Shown here: piece by piece, positions 36,877-45,672 of the stretch
Position numbering within the stretch: position 1 is the stretch's first letter
Layout: the number at the start of each line of letters is the position of its first letter
DNA from: Helicobacter ailurogastricus
Lineage (GTDB): Bacteria; Campylobacterota; Campylobacteria; Campylobacterales; Helicobacteraceae
Assembly: GCF_001282945.1 (NCBI RefSeq)
Contig: NZ_CDMG01000002.1
Span: forward strand, 457,268-521,267
DNA: 64,000 nt
Reading direction: 5' to 3'
Translations under genes and position numbers: made by a program
Notes under the pieces: model-generated
Told to the model about the DNA's origin: nothing
Databases searched by the model: none
What the model saw: only the letters and a program-made list of their open reading frames with translations

Positions 36877-38257
36877 AAACACCCAAGAGTTAGACAATCG
36901 GGCGTGCGCGCTCTATGGGCTTGAGCCTAGCTTGCTGATGGAAAATGCAGCCGCAAGTTTGCATCAAGAGCTAGACAAGCGAGCGCAAGGCTTAAAAAAC
37001 GTGCTGGTTGTGTGTGGGGGGGGCGATAATGGAGGCGATGGCTACGCTTTAGCTAGGCGGCTAAGGGGGAGCAAGTACAGCGTGCAGGTCTTGAGCGCAA
37101 AAGAGCCTAAAAGCGCGCTGTGCCAAATCCAATACCAACGAGCCTTAGCCAGCCGTGTAGAAATCTTGCCCGCCTTAGAGCTTTGCCAAACCCCGCAGGT
37201 TGTCATAGATTGTCTATTGGGCTCGGGGCTAAAGGGGGTATTAAGCCAAGAATTACAAGATGTCATCCACAGCCTCAACGCTTTAAACGCTCTCAAAATC
37301 GCGTGCGATGTGCCAAGCGGGCTAGACGCGCACGGCTTTATAGAGTCTGTGGCTTTTAGGGCCAATTTGTGCGTGTCTATGGGGGCTTTAAAAAGCGGGC
37401 TTTTTAGCGATGGGGCTAAGGACTTTGTGGGCGAGGTGGTGGTGGCAAATTTGGGCGTGGGGCAAGACTTGTATGAAGAGGATAGCGTGCTTTTTTTGCT
37501 AGAAAAAAGCGATTTGGTCTTGCCTTGGCGCGTGAAACAAAACACCCACAAGGGCTACTTTGGGCATGTTGGGGTGGTGGTGGGCGCGCAGAGCGGGGCG
37601 GGGCTTTTAAGCGCCAAGAGTGCTCTAGCCTTTGGGGCGGGGATGGTGAGCGTGCTAGGCGCGCCCACTTTGCGCTACATCAAGCCAGCCGAGATCATGT
37701 ACTCTCCAACAATCCCACAACAAGCAACTGCCTTTGCGCTAGGCATGGGGCTTGACACTTTGCCTAAAAACTTAGAGCAAATGCTCGCACTTGCTCCCTG
37801 TGTGCTCGATGCGGGAGTGTTTTATGAAAAGGCCCTAGTACACATTTTAAAGCAGCCCTACCAAGTGGTGCTGACCCCACACCCCAAAGAGTTTTTAAGT
37901 TTGTTGCAGATGCTTGGCCACCAATTAGACATGCCCGAGTTGTTGCGCTTTAAATTGAAGTGGGCGCACGCCTTTAGCCAAGCCTACCCGCATATTGTGT
38001 TGCTTTTAAAAGGCGCAAACCCCATCATCGCTTACAGCGGACAAATCTACATAAACCCGCTAGGCAGCAGCGCGCTGGCTAAGGGGGGGAGTGGAGATGT
38101 GCTAAGTGGCATGATAGCCGCCCTTTTGGCGCAAGGTTATAGCTTATTAGATGCGGCGCTCAATGCAAGCCTAGCCCACGCGCTGGCAGGTAGCGCCGAT
38201 CCACACAGCTACTCCCTAACCCCTAGCAAGCTCATAAACGCCCTAGCCACGCTCTAA
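36860..38257 (+). CDS. nnr: bifunctional NAD(P)H-hydrate epimerase / dehydratase Nnr
   Basis: The 465-residue fusion repairs hydrated NAD(P)H. The N-terminal epimerase domain (residues 1-205) has CGGGDNGGDGYALARRL and the DVPSGLD loop. The C-terminal ADP-dependent dehydratase domain has LTPHPKEF and KGGSGDVLSGMIAALLAQG. The start is the ATG at 36860 behind AAGGAAAGC, overlapping the ftsK end by 17 bases. A G8 run at 37016-37023 codes for the Gly loop. It faces tlyA with a 15-base overlap. Confidence 0.92.
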   Translation: MQNLYENTQELDNRACALYGLEPSLLMENAAASLHQELDKRAQGLKNVLVVCGGGDNGGDGYALARRLRGSKYSVQVLSAKEPKSALCQIQYQRALASRVEILPALELCQTPQVVIDCLLGSGLKGVLSQELQDVIHSLNALNALKIACDVPSGLDAHGFIESVAFRANLCVSMGALKSGLFSDGAKDFVGEVVVANLGVGQDLYEEDSVLFLLEKSDLVLPWRVKQNTHKGYFGHVGVVVGAQSGAGLLSAKSALAFGAGMVSVLGAPTLRYIKPAEIMYSPTIPQQATAFALGMGLDTLPKNLEQMLALAPCVLDAGVFYEKALVHILKQPYQVVLTPHPKEFLSLLQMLGHQLDMPELLRFKLKWAHAFSQAYPHIVLLLKGANPIIAYSGQIYINPLGSSALAKGGSGDVLSGMIAALLAQGYSLLDAALNASLAHALAGSADPHSYSLTPSKLINALATL

Positions 38258-38950
38258 GAGGATAAAAATCTCTACATTGCCTGCTTTGCCCTTTAGGGCA
38301 GACTCGCACACGCAACACACCTTTAAGCCCAAATTTTGCGCCAAAGTTAAAAACTCTTGCAGGCTTTGGTTGATGGCTTCTTGGTCTAAGACCACACCCT
38401 TTTTATTGCGCTTAACCCTCAAACCCACTTCAAACTGCGGTTTAAAGAGCAAGAGAAGTTGAGAGCTTAAGGGGGCAAGGGTGGCTAAGAGCAGGCGCAA
38501 AGAGGTGAAGCTGACATCGCACACGAGCAAATCATAAATTTGGCTTGGCTGGAAAGCGCGGATGTCGCAAGACTCATGCAGCTCGATTTTGGGGTTTTCT
38601 CTTAGTTCTTTGGCTAATTGTCCCTGCCCCACATCCACGCACACGACCCGACCAGCCCCCTTTTCTAACAACACTTGCGCAAACCCGCCCGTGCTCGAGC
38701 CCACATCCAAAACGACCTTATTTTGGCAATCTAGGGGGTGTTGCTCCAAAAAGCCCCACAACTTCTCGCCTGCCCGCCCCACAAAGCGTTTTGGCTGCGG
38801 CTTTAGGGTTTGTAGCTGTGTGGCTAGCTTGTCTGTGATCTGCAAGCTTGGCTTTAACCCTAGCCCGATTTGCCCTTTTAAAATCAGACTTTTGGCATGC
38901 TCTCTACTTGTGGCAACCCCCCTTTGGACCAAGAATTGATCTAAGCGCAT
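38243..38950 (-). CDS. tlyA: TlyA-family 2'-O-methyltransferase
   Basis: The 235-residue protein has an S4 RNA-binding domain (MRLDQFLVQRGVATSREHAKSL) and an FtsJ-like methyltransferase domain with the SAM loop VLDVGSSTGGFAQVLL. Relatives methylate ribose in 16S and 23S rRNA and were first called haemolysins. The start is the ATG at 38948-38950, one base after the upstream methyltransferase gene stops, so both are one transcript. Confidence 0.92.
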   Translation of the reverse strand: MRLDQFLVQRGVATSREHAKSLILKGQIGLGLKPSLQITDKLATQLQTLKPQPKRFVGRAGEKLWGFLEQHPLDCQNKVVLDVGSSTGGFAQVLLEKGAGRVVCVDVGQGQLAKELRENPKIELHESCDIRAFQPSQIYDLLVCDVSFTSLRLLLATLAPLSSQLLLLFKPQFEVGLRVKRNKKGVVLDQEAINQSLQEFLTLAQNLGLKVCCVCESALKGKAGNVEIFILLERG

Positions 38951-38951
38951 T

Positions 38952-39947
38952 TTAGCCCTTGCAAAGCACATGCAAGTGTTCAATGGTGTGCTCTTTGGTG
39001 TTGGGGCTGTTGCTAAAACGCGGGTGGGTTTGGCTCAAACGCTCGTAGTGCCCGTATTGGCTAAAAAGGGTTTTAACTTCCTCTAAGCGCAACAAGCCTT
39101 CATTGTTGTAGCTTAAAAAAATAAAGCGGGCCGTTGTGTGTTTGAGTACATACTCTAGGTTTTGGTAAGCTAAAGACTTTTTACACCAAGCCGACTTTTC
39201 ATACCTCCTTAAGCCCGTCTTGCCCTTGGGAGTGAAGTTGTCATAAAGGGCGATGCTGTTTAAGAGGTGGTAATTGGCCCCATATTCGCGCTGGTTATAG
39301 GGGGGGTCTAAATACAAAATATCGGTTTTAAGGCGTGTGATGATTTCTTTTGCATCTGTGTGGTAAGCGTGGTGGGTGTTGTGGCTGGGCACTAAAGAGG
39401 CGGGGGTCAAGATTAAATCTTGTTGCGCGCTCTTTTTAAGCTTTTTTAAAAACGCCCCATAGACACAGGCGGTGTTTGCCACTTTGTCCGCCACTTCTAA
39501 AAGCGAAGTGAGTAAAAAATAATATTCAGCCTGACTGATTTTTCCCAATGACTGCCACTCTTGAATTTGCGTGCGCATGGCATCGATTTTTAAGGCGTTT
39601 GTGTCGCTAAAGTAGAGCCGTCCCTCCCCGCCCCCTAAAGCGTAGTGTTTGTAGATTTTGCCGGCCAAAGGGGGTAAGTTGTTTAACTTGTCTATCAGCA
39701 TTTGTGCCCGCTTGAGGGGTTTGGTGTTTTCAATGTAGTGTTTGGCAAGCACAAAGCTATAAAACTCTTTATCGTTGCTTAAAACTTGCTTCACATGCCC
39801 TTTAAAAAAACGCCCCACTGCTGCCGTGCCTGAAAACAAATCTGTAAAGACGCATTCAGCTAAATTAACACCCCGCGCCTTTAAACTTTCTTGCACGCTG
39901 GCGAATAAAAACCCGAGTAACTTTTGTTTCGATCCTATGTAGTTCAT
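38952..39947 (-). CDS. D12-class N6-adenine DNA methyltransferase
   Basis: The 331-residue alpha-class enzyme has MNYIGSKQKLL and FTDLFSGTAAVGRFFK (motif I) at the N terminus. The catalytic motif IV DPPYNQREYGANYHLL is at about residues 217-232. It belongs with Dam and other D12 enzymes. The recognition site cannot be told. There is no restriction partner: tlyA follows directly and a small membrane protein gene lies upstream. Confidence 0.85.
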   Translation of the reverse strand: MNYIGSKQKLLGFLFASVQESLKARGVNLAECVFTDLFSGTAAVGRFFKGHVKQVLSNDKEFYSFVLAKHYIENTKPLKRAQMLIDKLNNLPPLAGKIYKHYALGGGEGRLYFSDTNALKIDAMRTQIQEWQSLGKISQAEYYFLLTSLLEVADKVANTACVYGAFLKKLKKSAQQDLILTPASLVPSHNTHHAYHTDAKEIITRLKTDILYLDPPYNQREYGANYHLLNSIALYDNFTPKGKTGLRRYEKSAWCKKSLAYQNLEYVLKHTTARFIFLSYNNEGLLRLEEVKTLFSQYGHYERLSQTHPRFSNSPNTKEHTIEHLHVLCKG

Positions 39948-39966
39948 AAGAACAGAATAGCATAAA

Positions 39967-40191
39967 CTAGGGGCTTTTAGGGGCTCTTAAAACCCTTGCA
40001 AAGTGCAAACAACACTGCGCTAAAATAAAAGGGGGCAAGGTGTAGCTCACATGCACAATGGTGTTTGGGGTGATTTGGCTAAAGAGCACCAAATACCCCC
40101 AACAAAGTGCGCTCACACAAGCCATGCCCATTAAGAGCATGGCCAACACCTCGAGCCCCTTTGCGATTTTTTCTTTTCTCTCTTGCGCCAT
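39967..40191 (-). CDS. small two-helix membrane protein, unknown
   Basis: The 74-residue product has two hydrophobic segments (about 14-38 and 47-66) after a charged N terminus (MAQERKEKIAKG). I do not recognise it. It lies 20 bases upstream of the D12 methyltransferase on the same strand, just below the broken end of purL. Confidence 0.45.
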   Translation of the reverse strand: MAQERKEKIAKGLEVLAMLLMGMACVSALCWGYLVLFSQITPNTIVHVSYTLPPFILAQCCLHFARVLRAPKSP

Positions 40192-40314
40192 TAGGGGGCT
40201 ATTTTAGTGCAAAATCTTAAATAATTTAAGGCGGGGCATCAACCAAGAGATGTTAAGGCAAGAGCGTGTATTTTTAAACCCCTAGCAAAGGGCAGAAAAC
40301 ATCAATTCTACAAA

Positions 40315-41766
40315 CTAAATCACTCCCACAGCCACAATAGCTAAAGTGGGGGGGATAGAGTTAGCCCCGCTGGTGGCGTTGTTTAGCGACACATTGCCAC
40401 TGATAAAAGGCACGCCCAGCTCTTGGTGCGTCTCTTTAAGTCCTAAGCACATTTGGCTAAGTACCCACGCGCCGTGTTGATCCATCGCCCCTAAGTTGAT
40501 TGAATCGCTAAAGCTTAAAACCTTTGCGCCCATGTCTTGTAATTGCTGGTAAGCTCTATAACACACGTTTTTACTATCCTCTTTAGGCTCTTGTAAGGCT
40601 GAGGGTGTGGAGCTGGCTAGAGCGATGCAGAGGTGTTTTTGTATTTGGGGCAACCAAATTTTAGCCGGGGGCAGAGAGGTTAGCTCAACGAGTGGGGAGG
40701 TTAAACTTAGGTCTTGTTTGGGGTTTAATGGGGTTGGTGGGGGGGTTAGGGGCAAGGGTAGATGCGCCAACTCTTGGTTTGCATAAAGGGCTTTAAAGAT
40801 GGGTTCTATGGTGGCTGTGCCTAGGGCGTGAGCGTTTAAGCCGTGTTTTGCGGCGGTTTGCAAGACCTTTTCTAAGTTTTGGGGGCTGATGCATAAGAGC
40901 ATGCGCTCTTGGGTTTCGTTGAGTAAAATTTCCATAGGCTCTAGTTTCTTGGCACAGGGCACTTTATCAAGCTCTAGCACAGCCCCCACGCCCCCTCGCA
41001 TCGCCATTTCTACGCACGCCACGCCAAGCCCCCCCGCGCCTAAATCTTGCGCCCCCAAAACGCCTATTTGTGTGTAAATCTCTAAGCAAGCGTCTATGAG
41101 CTTGGCTTGTGTTTGTGGATCGCCTGTGGGGATATTGCTTTGCGTGCTGTGGGCGTTGAGCTCTTGGCTACTCATACACGCCCCATCCACGCCCACGCCC
41201 TCAGCCGCTCGCCCGAGCAGTACAAACGCCCCTCCCGCCTTTGCATGTGCTTGCACTTTGTGCTCTAAAAGCACAAGCCCCACACAAAAGGCATTGACAA
41301 CGACATTGTGCGTAAAGCCCACACTAAAACCGCTCTCGCAACCTAAGTTTTGGGTGTGGGTGTGGTGGGCGTAGGCGTTAAAGCCTTCTAGGGCTTCTTG
41401 ATAATGCGCACCCGTGTCAGGACAACGCAAAAGGGCAAAGCAGGCAAGGGGTTTTGCACCCAAGCTTAAAATGTCGCGTTGCACGCCACCTAGCCCCGTA
41501 GCCGCCCCCGCATAGGGGTTTAAAAAGCTTGGATGGTTGTGCGACTCGATCTTAAACGCCGCGCCAAGCCCCCCCCCTAGATCCACCACGCCCCCACTTC
41601 CCCTTAAATCCGCACCAAAGGTTTTTAAAAGCTCTTTGCTGGAGCGGTAGCTGCAATGTTCGCTATAAAGGGTCGCCGCTAGGGCGTGTTCAAGTGTATT
41701 TGGGGGGCGTTTTAAGCGGGCCGTCAGTGCCTGTAAATCCTGTGTGCTCAAGGTGTGCAAATTCAT
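40315..41766 (-). pseudogene. purL: truncated phosphoribosylformylglycinamidine synthase (PurL)
   Basis: The 483 residues match the N-terminal two thirds of small-type PurL, which is normally about 725-740. Conserved are SEHCSYRSSK, FKIESHNHPS, GAATGLGGVQRDILSLGAKP, GAQDLGAGGL and the second-half landmark GVPFISGNVSLNNAT. The reading ends with TAG shortly after, at LAIVAVGVI, where PurL normally continues for roughly 240 more residues (the second AIRS C-terminal domain). No continuation is visible in any frame of the downstream 350 bases. The linker before the second half is also shortened. A G9 run (41569-41577) is still in frame. H. pylori lacks de novo purine synthesis, so this looks like a decaying remnant. 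Confidence 0.75.
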
Positions 41767-41807
41767 CCCTTTTTAAACTACTTTAGCAAAGCCTAGCTAA
41801 TAAACGC

Positions 41808-41813
41808 TAGAAT
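41808..41813 (+). promoter_or_regulatory. -10 element before dcuA
   Basis: TAGAAT lies 18 bases before the dcuA ATG, with TTAAGGAG as ribosome site. No clear -35 is present. Confidence 0.4.
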
Positions 41814-41831
41814 GGTCTTAAGGAGTTTTCT

Positions 41832-43130
41832 ATGGGTCTTTTCATTTTGCAATTTTTAGTCTTGCTGGGGGCATTGTTCTTGGGGGTGCGCTTGGGAGGC
41901 ATGGGGATTGGCTTTGCGGGCGGTCTTGGCGTGGCGGTGCTCACTTTAGGGCTTGGCATGGATGCCGGGGCGATCCCTTGGGATGTGATTTTAATCATCA
42001 TGTCTGTGATTGGGGCGATTTCGTGCATGCAATTAGCGGGGGGGCTAGATTACTTGGTGTTGGTGGCGGAAAAGATTTTGCGGGCCAATCCAAAATACAT
42101 CAACTACCTAGCCCCTTTCGTCACTTACAGCTTGACGCTTTTAGCGGGCACGGGGCACACTTCGTTCTCTGTCCTGCCCGTGATTGTAGAGGTGGCTAAG
42201 GGGCAAAAAATCCGCCCCTGCCGTCCCTTATCTTTGGCGGTGGTGGCTAGCCAAGTGGCGATCACGGCTAGCCCTGTGTCTGCCGCTGTGATCACGATGA
42301 GCGCCTTTGTGGAGCCTTTGGGCGTGTCTTACCCGCTCTTGCTTGGGCTTTGTATCCTTTCAACTTTCCTAAGCTGTGCGCTTACGGCGTTTATTGTGAG
42401 CGCGTTTTTTGCCAACAACTTAGAGGGGGCGGTGGCGTTGCAGACCACAGAGCAAAAAGACTTGCCAAAGGGGGCGCGCTTGTCGGTGTGGATTTTTGTG
42501 GCGGGGATTGTGGTGGTGGTGCTTTACGCTACAGCGATTTCTAAAAATGTGGGCTGGATCGCGCCCGTGCATTTGCCCCGCGACGGCGCGATCATGGCGT
42601 TCATGCTCACCATTGCGGTGTGTATCGCCATGTTTTGCAAGCTCAAGTGCAACGACTTGGTGCAAACAAGCACTTTTAAAGCGGGGCTTAGTGCTTGTGT
42701 GTGCGTGCTGGGTGTGGCGTGGCTGGGAGACACTTTTGTGAAAGGCTACATTGAGCCCATTAAAACCCACGCCGCCGTGTGGATCACGCACTACCCCTTT
42801 TTGCTCGCCGTAGGGCTATTTTTCACAAGCATGCTTTTATACTCGCAAGCAGCGACCACAAAGGCGCTGATTCCTAGCGTGATTTTAGCCATGGGGCTCA
42901 CCCCAACACACCCACATGGCGTGGCAACACTCATCGCCTCGTTTGCGGCGACCTCAGCTCTCTTTGTCCTGCCCACTTACCCGACCCTACTCGGGGCGGT
43001 GCAAATGGACGATACGGGAAGTACCCAAATTGGCAAATATGTTTTTAACCACCCTTTTTTAATCCCCGGAGTTTTAGTCATTACCTTTTCTGTAGGCTTT
43101 GGGTTTTTATTCACTTCAATTTGGCTTTAG
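41832..43130 (+). CDS. dcuA: anaerobic C4-dicarboxylate transporter DcuA
   Basis: The 432-residue protein has about 10-12 membrane segments. It carries Dcu-family sequences GLDYLVLVAEKILRANPKYINYLAPF, LLAGTGHTSFSVLPVIVEVAK, RPLSLAVVASQVAITASPVSAA and the end NHPFLIPG. It exchanges fumarate, aspartate, malate and succinate, serving fumarate respiration and aspartate uptake. Length fits DcuA, which is the form kept in Helicobacter. Its last 4 bases overlap convergent nusA. Confidence 0.92.
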   Translation: MGLFILQFLVLLGALFLGVRLGGMGIGFAGGLGVAVLTLGLGMDAGAIPWDVILIIMSVIGAISCMQLAGGLDYLVLVAEKILRANPKYINYLAPFVTYSLTLLAGTGHTSFSVLPVIVEVAKGQKIRPCRPLSLAVVASQVAITASPVSAAVITMSAFVEPLGVSYPLLLGLCILSTFLSCALTAFIVSAFFANNLEGAVALQTTEQKDLPKGARLSVWIFVAGIVVVVLYATAISKNVGWIAPVHLPRDGAIMAFMLTIAVCIAMFCKLKCNDLVQTSTFKAGLSACVCVLGVAWLGDTFVKGYIEPIKTHAAVWITHYPFLLAVGLFFTSMLLYSQAATTKALIPSVILAMGLTPTHPHGVATLIASFAATSALFVLPTYPTLLGAVQMDDTGSTQIGKYVFNHPFLIPGVLVITFSVGFGFLFTSIWL

Positions 43131-44263
43131 TTGTTAGGGGTTTCTGGGGTGGGGTTTTTACTAAAGAGAGATTCAAGCAGTTTCAAGCCCACTTTTTCAG
43201 GCACTCTAGGGGTGTTTTCTTTAGGCTCAAGCACTTCAAAGTCTATGTCAAAGCCCGTGAGCATGCAGGCTAGGCGGACATTTACGCCATTACGCCCAAT
43301 CGCCTTGCTCTTTTGATCGCCATACAAAGTAACTTGGGCATTTTTCTTGCCCTCGCTTTCGCCTAGTTTGATCTTAATGATTTGGGCGGGGGACAACGCA
43401 TTGGCGATGTACATTTCGGGGATTTCGTTGTAATGCACACAGTCGATGCTCTCGTTGCAAAGTTCTTTGCTGATGGCGTTGATCCTAACACCCTTCACCC
43501 CCACGGTCGCGCCAATGGGATCAATTTGGTTGTTGTGCGAGCGCAGGGCAAGTTTAGCCCGATCCCCCGGGATGCGCGCAATGCCCATGATCTCGATTTC
43601 CTCATCGGCGATCTCAGGCACTTCTAGGCGCAAAAGGGCCTCTAAGAATTTAGGTGTGGTGCGCGAGAGCTCTAAAATTAAGCCTTGTTTGCTAAAGCGC
43701 ACATGTTTTAAAACCGCCCGCACGCTATCGCCCACCTTAAAGCTCTCCCCTTTGATGCGGTTTTTTAAGGCCAAAATCGCCTGCAAGCCATCGATCTCTA
43801 TGTAGGTGTTTTGCTCCCCATCCACATCTAAAACAACCCCGCTCACAATGGTGTTTAGCATCGCCTTGTATTTTTGGAAGTACTGATCCTCTAGGCTCTT
43901 TTGTATGTTGTACTCTAGGTCTTTAAAAAGGGCATTGACCGCTCCTCGTTTCATGTCTTTCAAGCTGATCTCGTAGTGTAACAAGTCATCGGGTTTTAAA
44001 GACGGGTCGCTCTTGTGTGCTTGGCTTAGGGCTAGAGTGTTTCTAGGATCCAGTGCAAGTCTAGGGTCGTCATCGGCGCACACCTGTACGACATGCAAGA
44101 GCGTTAGGTCTTTGTTTGAGTCGTCTATGACAAAGTTTGCCTGCGCATCTAAGCACTCTTTGGCGACTTTTAAAATGCTGTTTTTAACGACATCTTTAAT
44201 CGTGTCTAAGCTCAGTCCCTTTTCATAGGCAATCAGCTCGACTATGTCTAGTATTTTCTCCAT
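43127..44263 (-). CDS. nusA: transcription factor NusA
   Basis: The 378-residue protein has the N-terminal RNA polymerase-binding domain, an S1 domain (GVVLDVDGEQNTYIEIDG), and two KH domains (KLALRSHNNQIDPIGATVGVKG and SKAIGRNGVNVRLACMLTG). It modulates pausing, termination and antitermination. It has no acidic C-terminal repeats, as is usual outside the gamma-proteobacteria. Confidence 0.95.
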   Translation of the reverse strand: MEKILDIVELIAYEKGLSLDTIKDVVKNSILKVAKECLDAQANFVIDDSNKDLTLLHVVQVCADDDPRLALDPRNTLALSQAHKSDPSLKPDDLLHYEISLKDMKRGAVNALFKDLEYNIQKSLEDQYFQKYKAMLNTIVSGVVLDVDGEQNTYIEIDGLQAILALKNRIKGESFKVGDSVRAVLKHVRFSKQGLILELSRTTPKFLEALLRLEVPEIADEEIEIMGIARIPGDRAKLALRSHNNQIDPIGATVGVKGVRINAISKELCNESIDCVHYNEIPEMYIANALSPAQIIKIKLGESEGKKNAQVTLYGDQKSKAIGRNGVNVRLACMLTGFDIDFEVLEPKENTPRVPEKVGLKLLESLFSKNPTPETPNN

Positions 44264-44332
44264 GCTAATCCTTATATTTGCTTTTAAGTGGTGTTGTGGG
44301 GGAAGTGGCTCTATTATAGCAAAAAATCGTTT

Positions 44333-44830
44333 TTAAAACTTAGGGATCGGCACTTGGGTGGCAAAATTAAAGTGCATTTCTCCTAGCCCGTCTATCTCCA
44401 TATCTAATTTGGCATCTTGCTCTGAAATGTAATCTAATTTTTTAAAGGCGACCAAATAGGCTTTAGAATATTTGTTTGTGGTGCGCAGGATTTTGTCAAA
44501 TTCATCTTTATCGATGGGGCGCACCCACATGGGCGTGGTCGGTCCGTGCGTGCCATAGAGAGTGTAACCAATGCCTCCATTGTTGTAAATGCTTTGGTCT
44601 TGGGTGAAAATCTCCACAAAGAAAAATTCCCGTTGGTGGTAGGTTACAGGATCGACATCGTTTAAATGTGTGATGAACACGCTCACAACGGGGCGCAAGT
44701 CTTTGATGATCTCGCCTTTGCGGGTGGCTTGGGTGCGCTTTTCCTCTAAGAAATCTGGTATATAGGCCGTGTCAAAGCGATTTGCGCAACCACAAAACAA
44801 CAAGCAAAACACTAAAAATAAACAACGCAT
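44333..44830 (-). CDS. conserved lipoprotein, unknown function
   Basis: The 165-residue product has a lipoprotein signal with lipobox LFCGC (Cys15). The mature part is mixed alpha/beta with no motif that I recognise. It lies between nusA and trpA and is divergent from trpA with a 59-base gap. Envelope location is inferred from the lipobox only. Confidence 0.6.
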   Translation of the reverse strand: MRCLFLVFCLLFCGCANRFDTAYIPDFLEEKRTQATRKGEIIKDLRPVVSVFITHLNDVDPVTYHQREFFFVEIFTQDQSIYNNGGIGYTLYGTHGPTTPMWVRPIDKDEFDKILRTTNKYSKAYLVAFKKLDYISEQDAKLDMEIDGLGEMHFNFATQVPIPKF

Positions 44831-44889
44831 GTAGGTATTTTAGCCCAAAATTTTATAAATTTGCGCCCCATTTTGCCGATCTAGCCCCC

Positions 44890-45672
44890 ATGGATCATGC
44901 AAGCGTGTTTAGAAAAAATGGGGTTTTTGTGCCTTTTGTGGTGCTGGGCGACCCCTCATATGAAGAGAGTTTGGCGATCGTCAAAACCCTGATCGATGCA
45001 GGGGCAGATGCGCTGGAGTTGGGATTTGCCTTTTCTGACCCAATGGCAGATGGGGTGGCGATTCAAGCAAGCCATGTGCGTGCTTTACAGGCCGGGGCGT
45101 GCATGTGGGCGAATTTTGATCTCCTGCAAAAGATACACGCTTACAACCCCAAGATTCCCATTGGGCTCTTGCTGTATGCCAATTTAATCCATAGCTATGG
45201 CCTAGACAGTTTTTATAAAGATTGTGCGGCTTGTGGGGTGGCTAGCGTGCTGGTAGCAGATGTGCCCTTAGCTGAGAGCGCGCCCTTTGTTGCAAGCGCA
45301 AACAGCCACAACATTGCCCTCATTTTCATCGCCGCTCCGCACACAAGCCCCAGAGACTTAGAGCAAATTGCTAAGTTGAGCCAAGCCTATGTCTATGTGC
45401 TGGCGCGCTCGGGTGTTACGGGCGCGGGCGAAAATTTAGGTACGGATGCGAAGGGCGTGATCGCCACGCTTAAGAGGGTTAAAAATGTGCCTTGTATGCT
45501 TGGCTTTGGCATCTCTAAGCCCGCCCACGCCACACAAGCCCTAGAAATGGGGGCTAACGGGGTCATTTGTGGCTCGGCTGTGGTGAAAATTATAGCCGAG
45601 CACTTAGACAACCCCACACGCGCGCACGCCGCGTTAAGAGAGTTTGTGCAAGGTTTTAAAGCTTTGTGTTGA
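44890..45672 (+). CDS. trpA: tryptophan synthase alpha chain TrpA
   Basis: The 260-residue TIM-barrel protein cleaves indole-3-glycerol phosphate. The signature ELGFAFSDPMADG carries the catalytic Glu and Asp, GVTGAG binds phosphate, and LGFGISKPAHA and GVICGSAVVK are the C-terminal phosphate loops. The start is the ATG at 44890; an upstream extension of the frame would run into the lipoprotein gene. No other trp gene is adjacent, although in H. pylori trpA is the last gene of a trp operon. It overlaps convergent lptG by 17 bases. Confidence 0.92.
   Translation: MDHASVFRKNGVFVPFVVLGDPSYEESLAIVKTLIDAGADALELGFAFSDPMADGVAIQASHVRALQAGACMWANFDLLQKIHAYNPKIPIGLLLYANLIHSYGLDSFYKDCAACGVASVLVADVPLAESAPFVASANSHNIALIFIAAPHTSPRDLEQIAKLSQAYVYVLARSGVTGAGENLGTDAKGVIATLKRVKNVPCMLGFGISKPAHATQALEMGANGVICGSAVVKIIAEHLDNPTRAHAALREFVQGFKALC

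Noticed and set aside
39967-40314. Search for the missing third of purL
   Set aside because: No frame on the minus strand downstream of the TAG resembles the PurL C-terminal domain; the 74-residue frame there is a hydrophobic two-helix protein.
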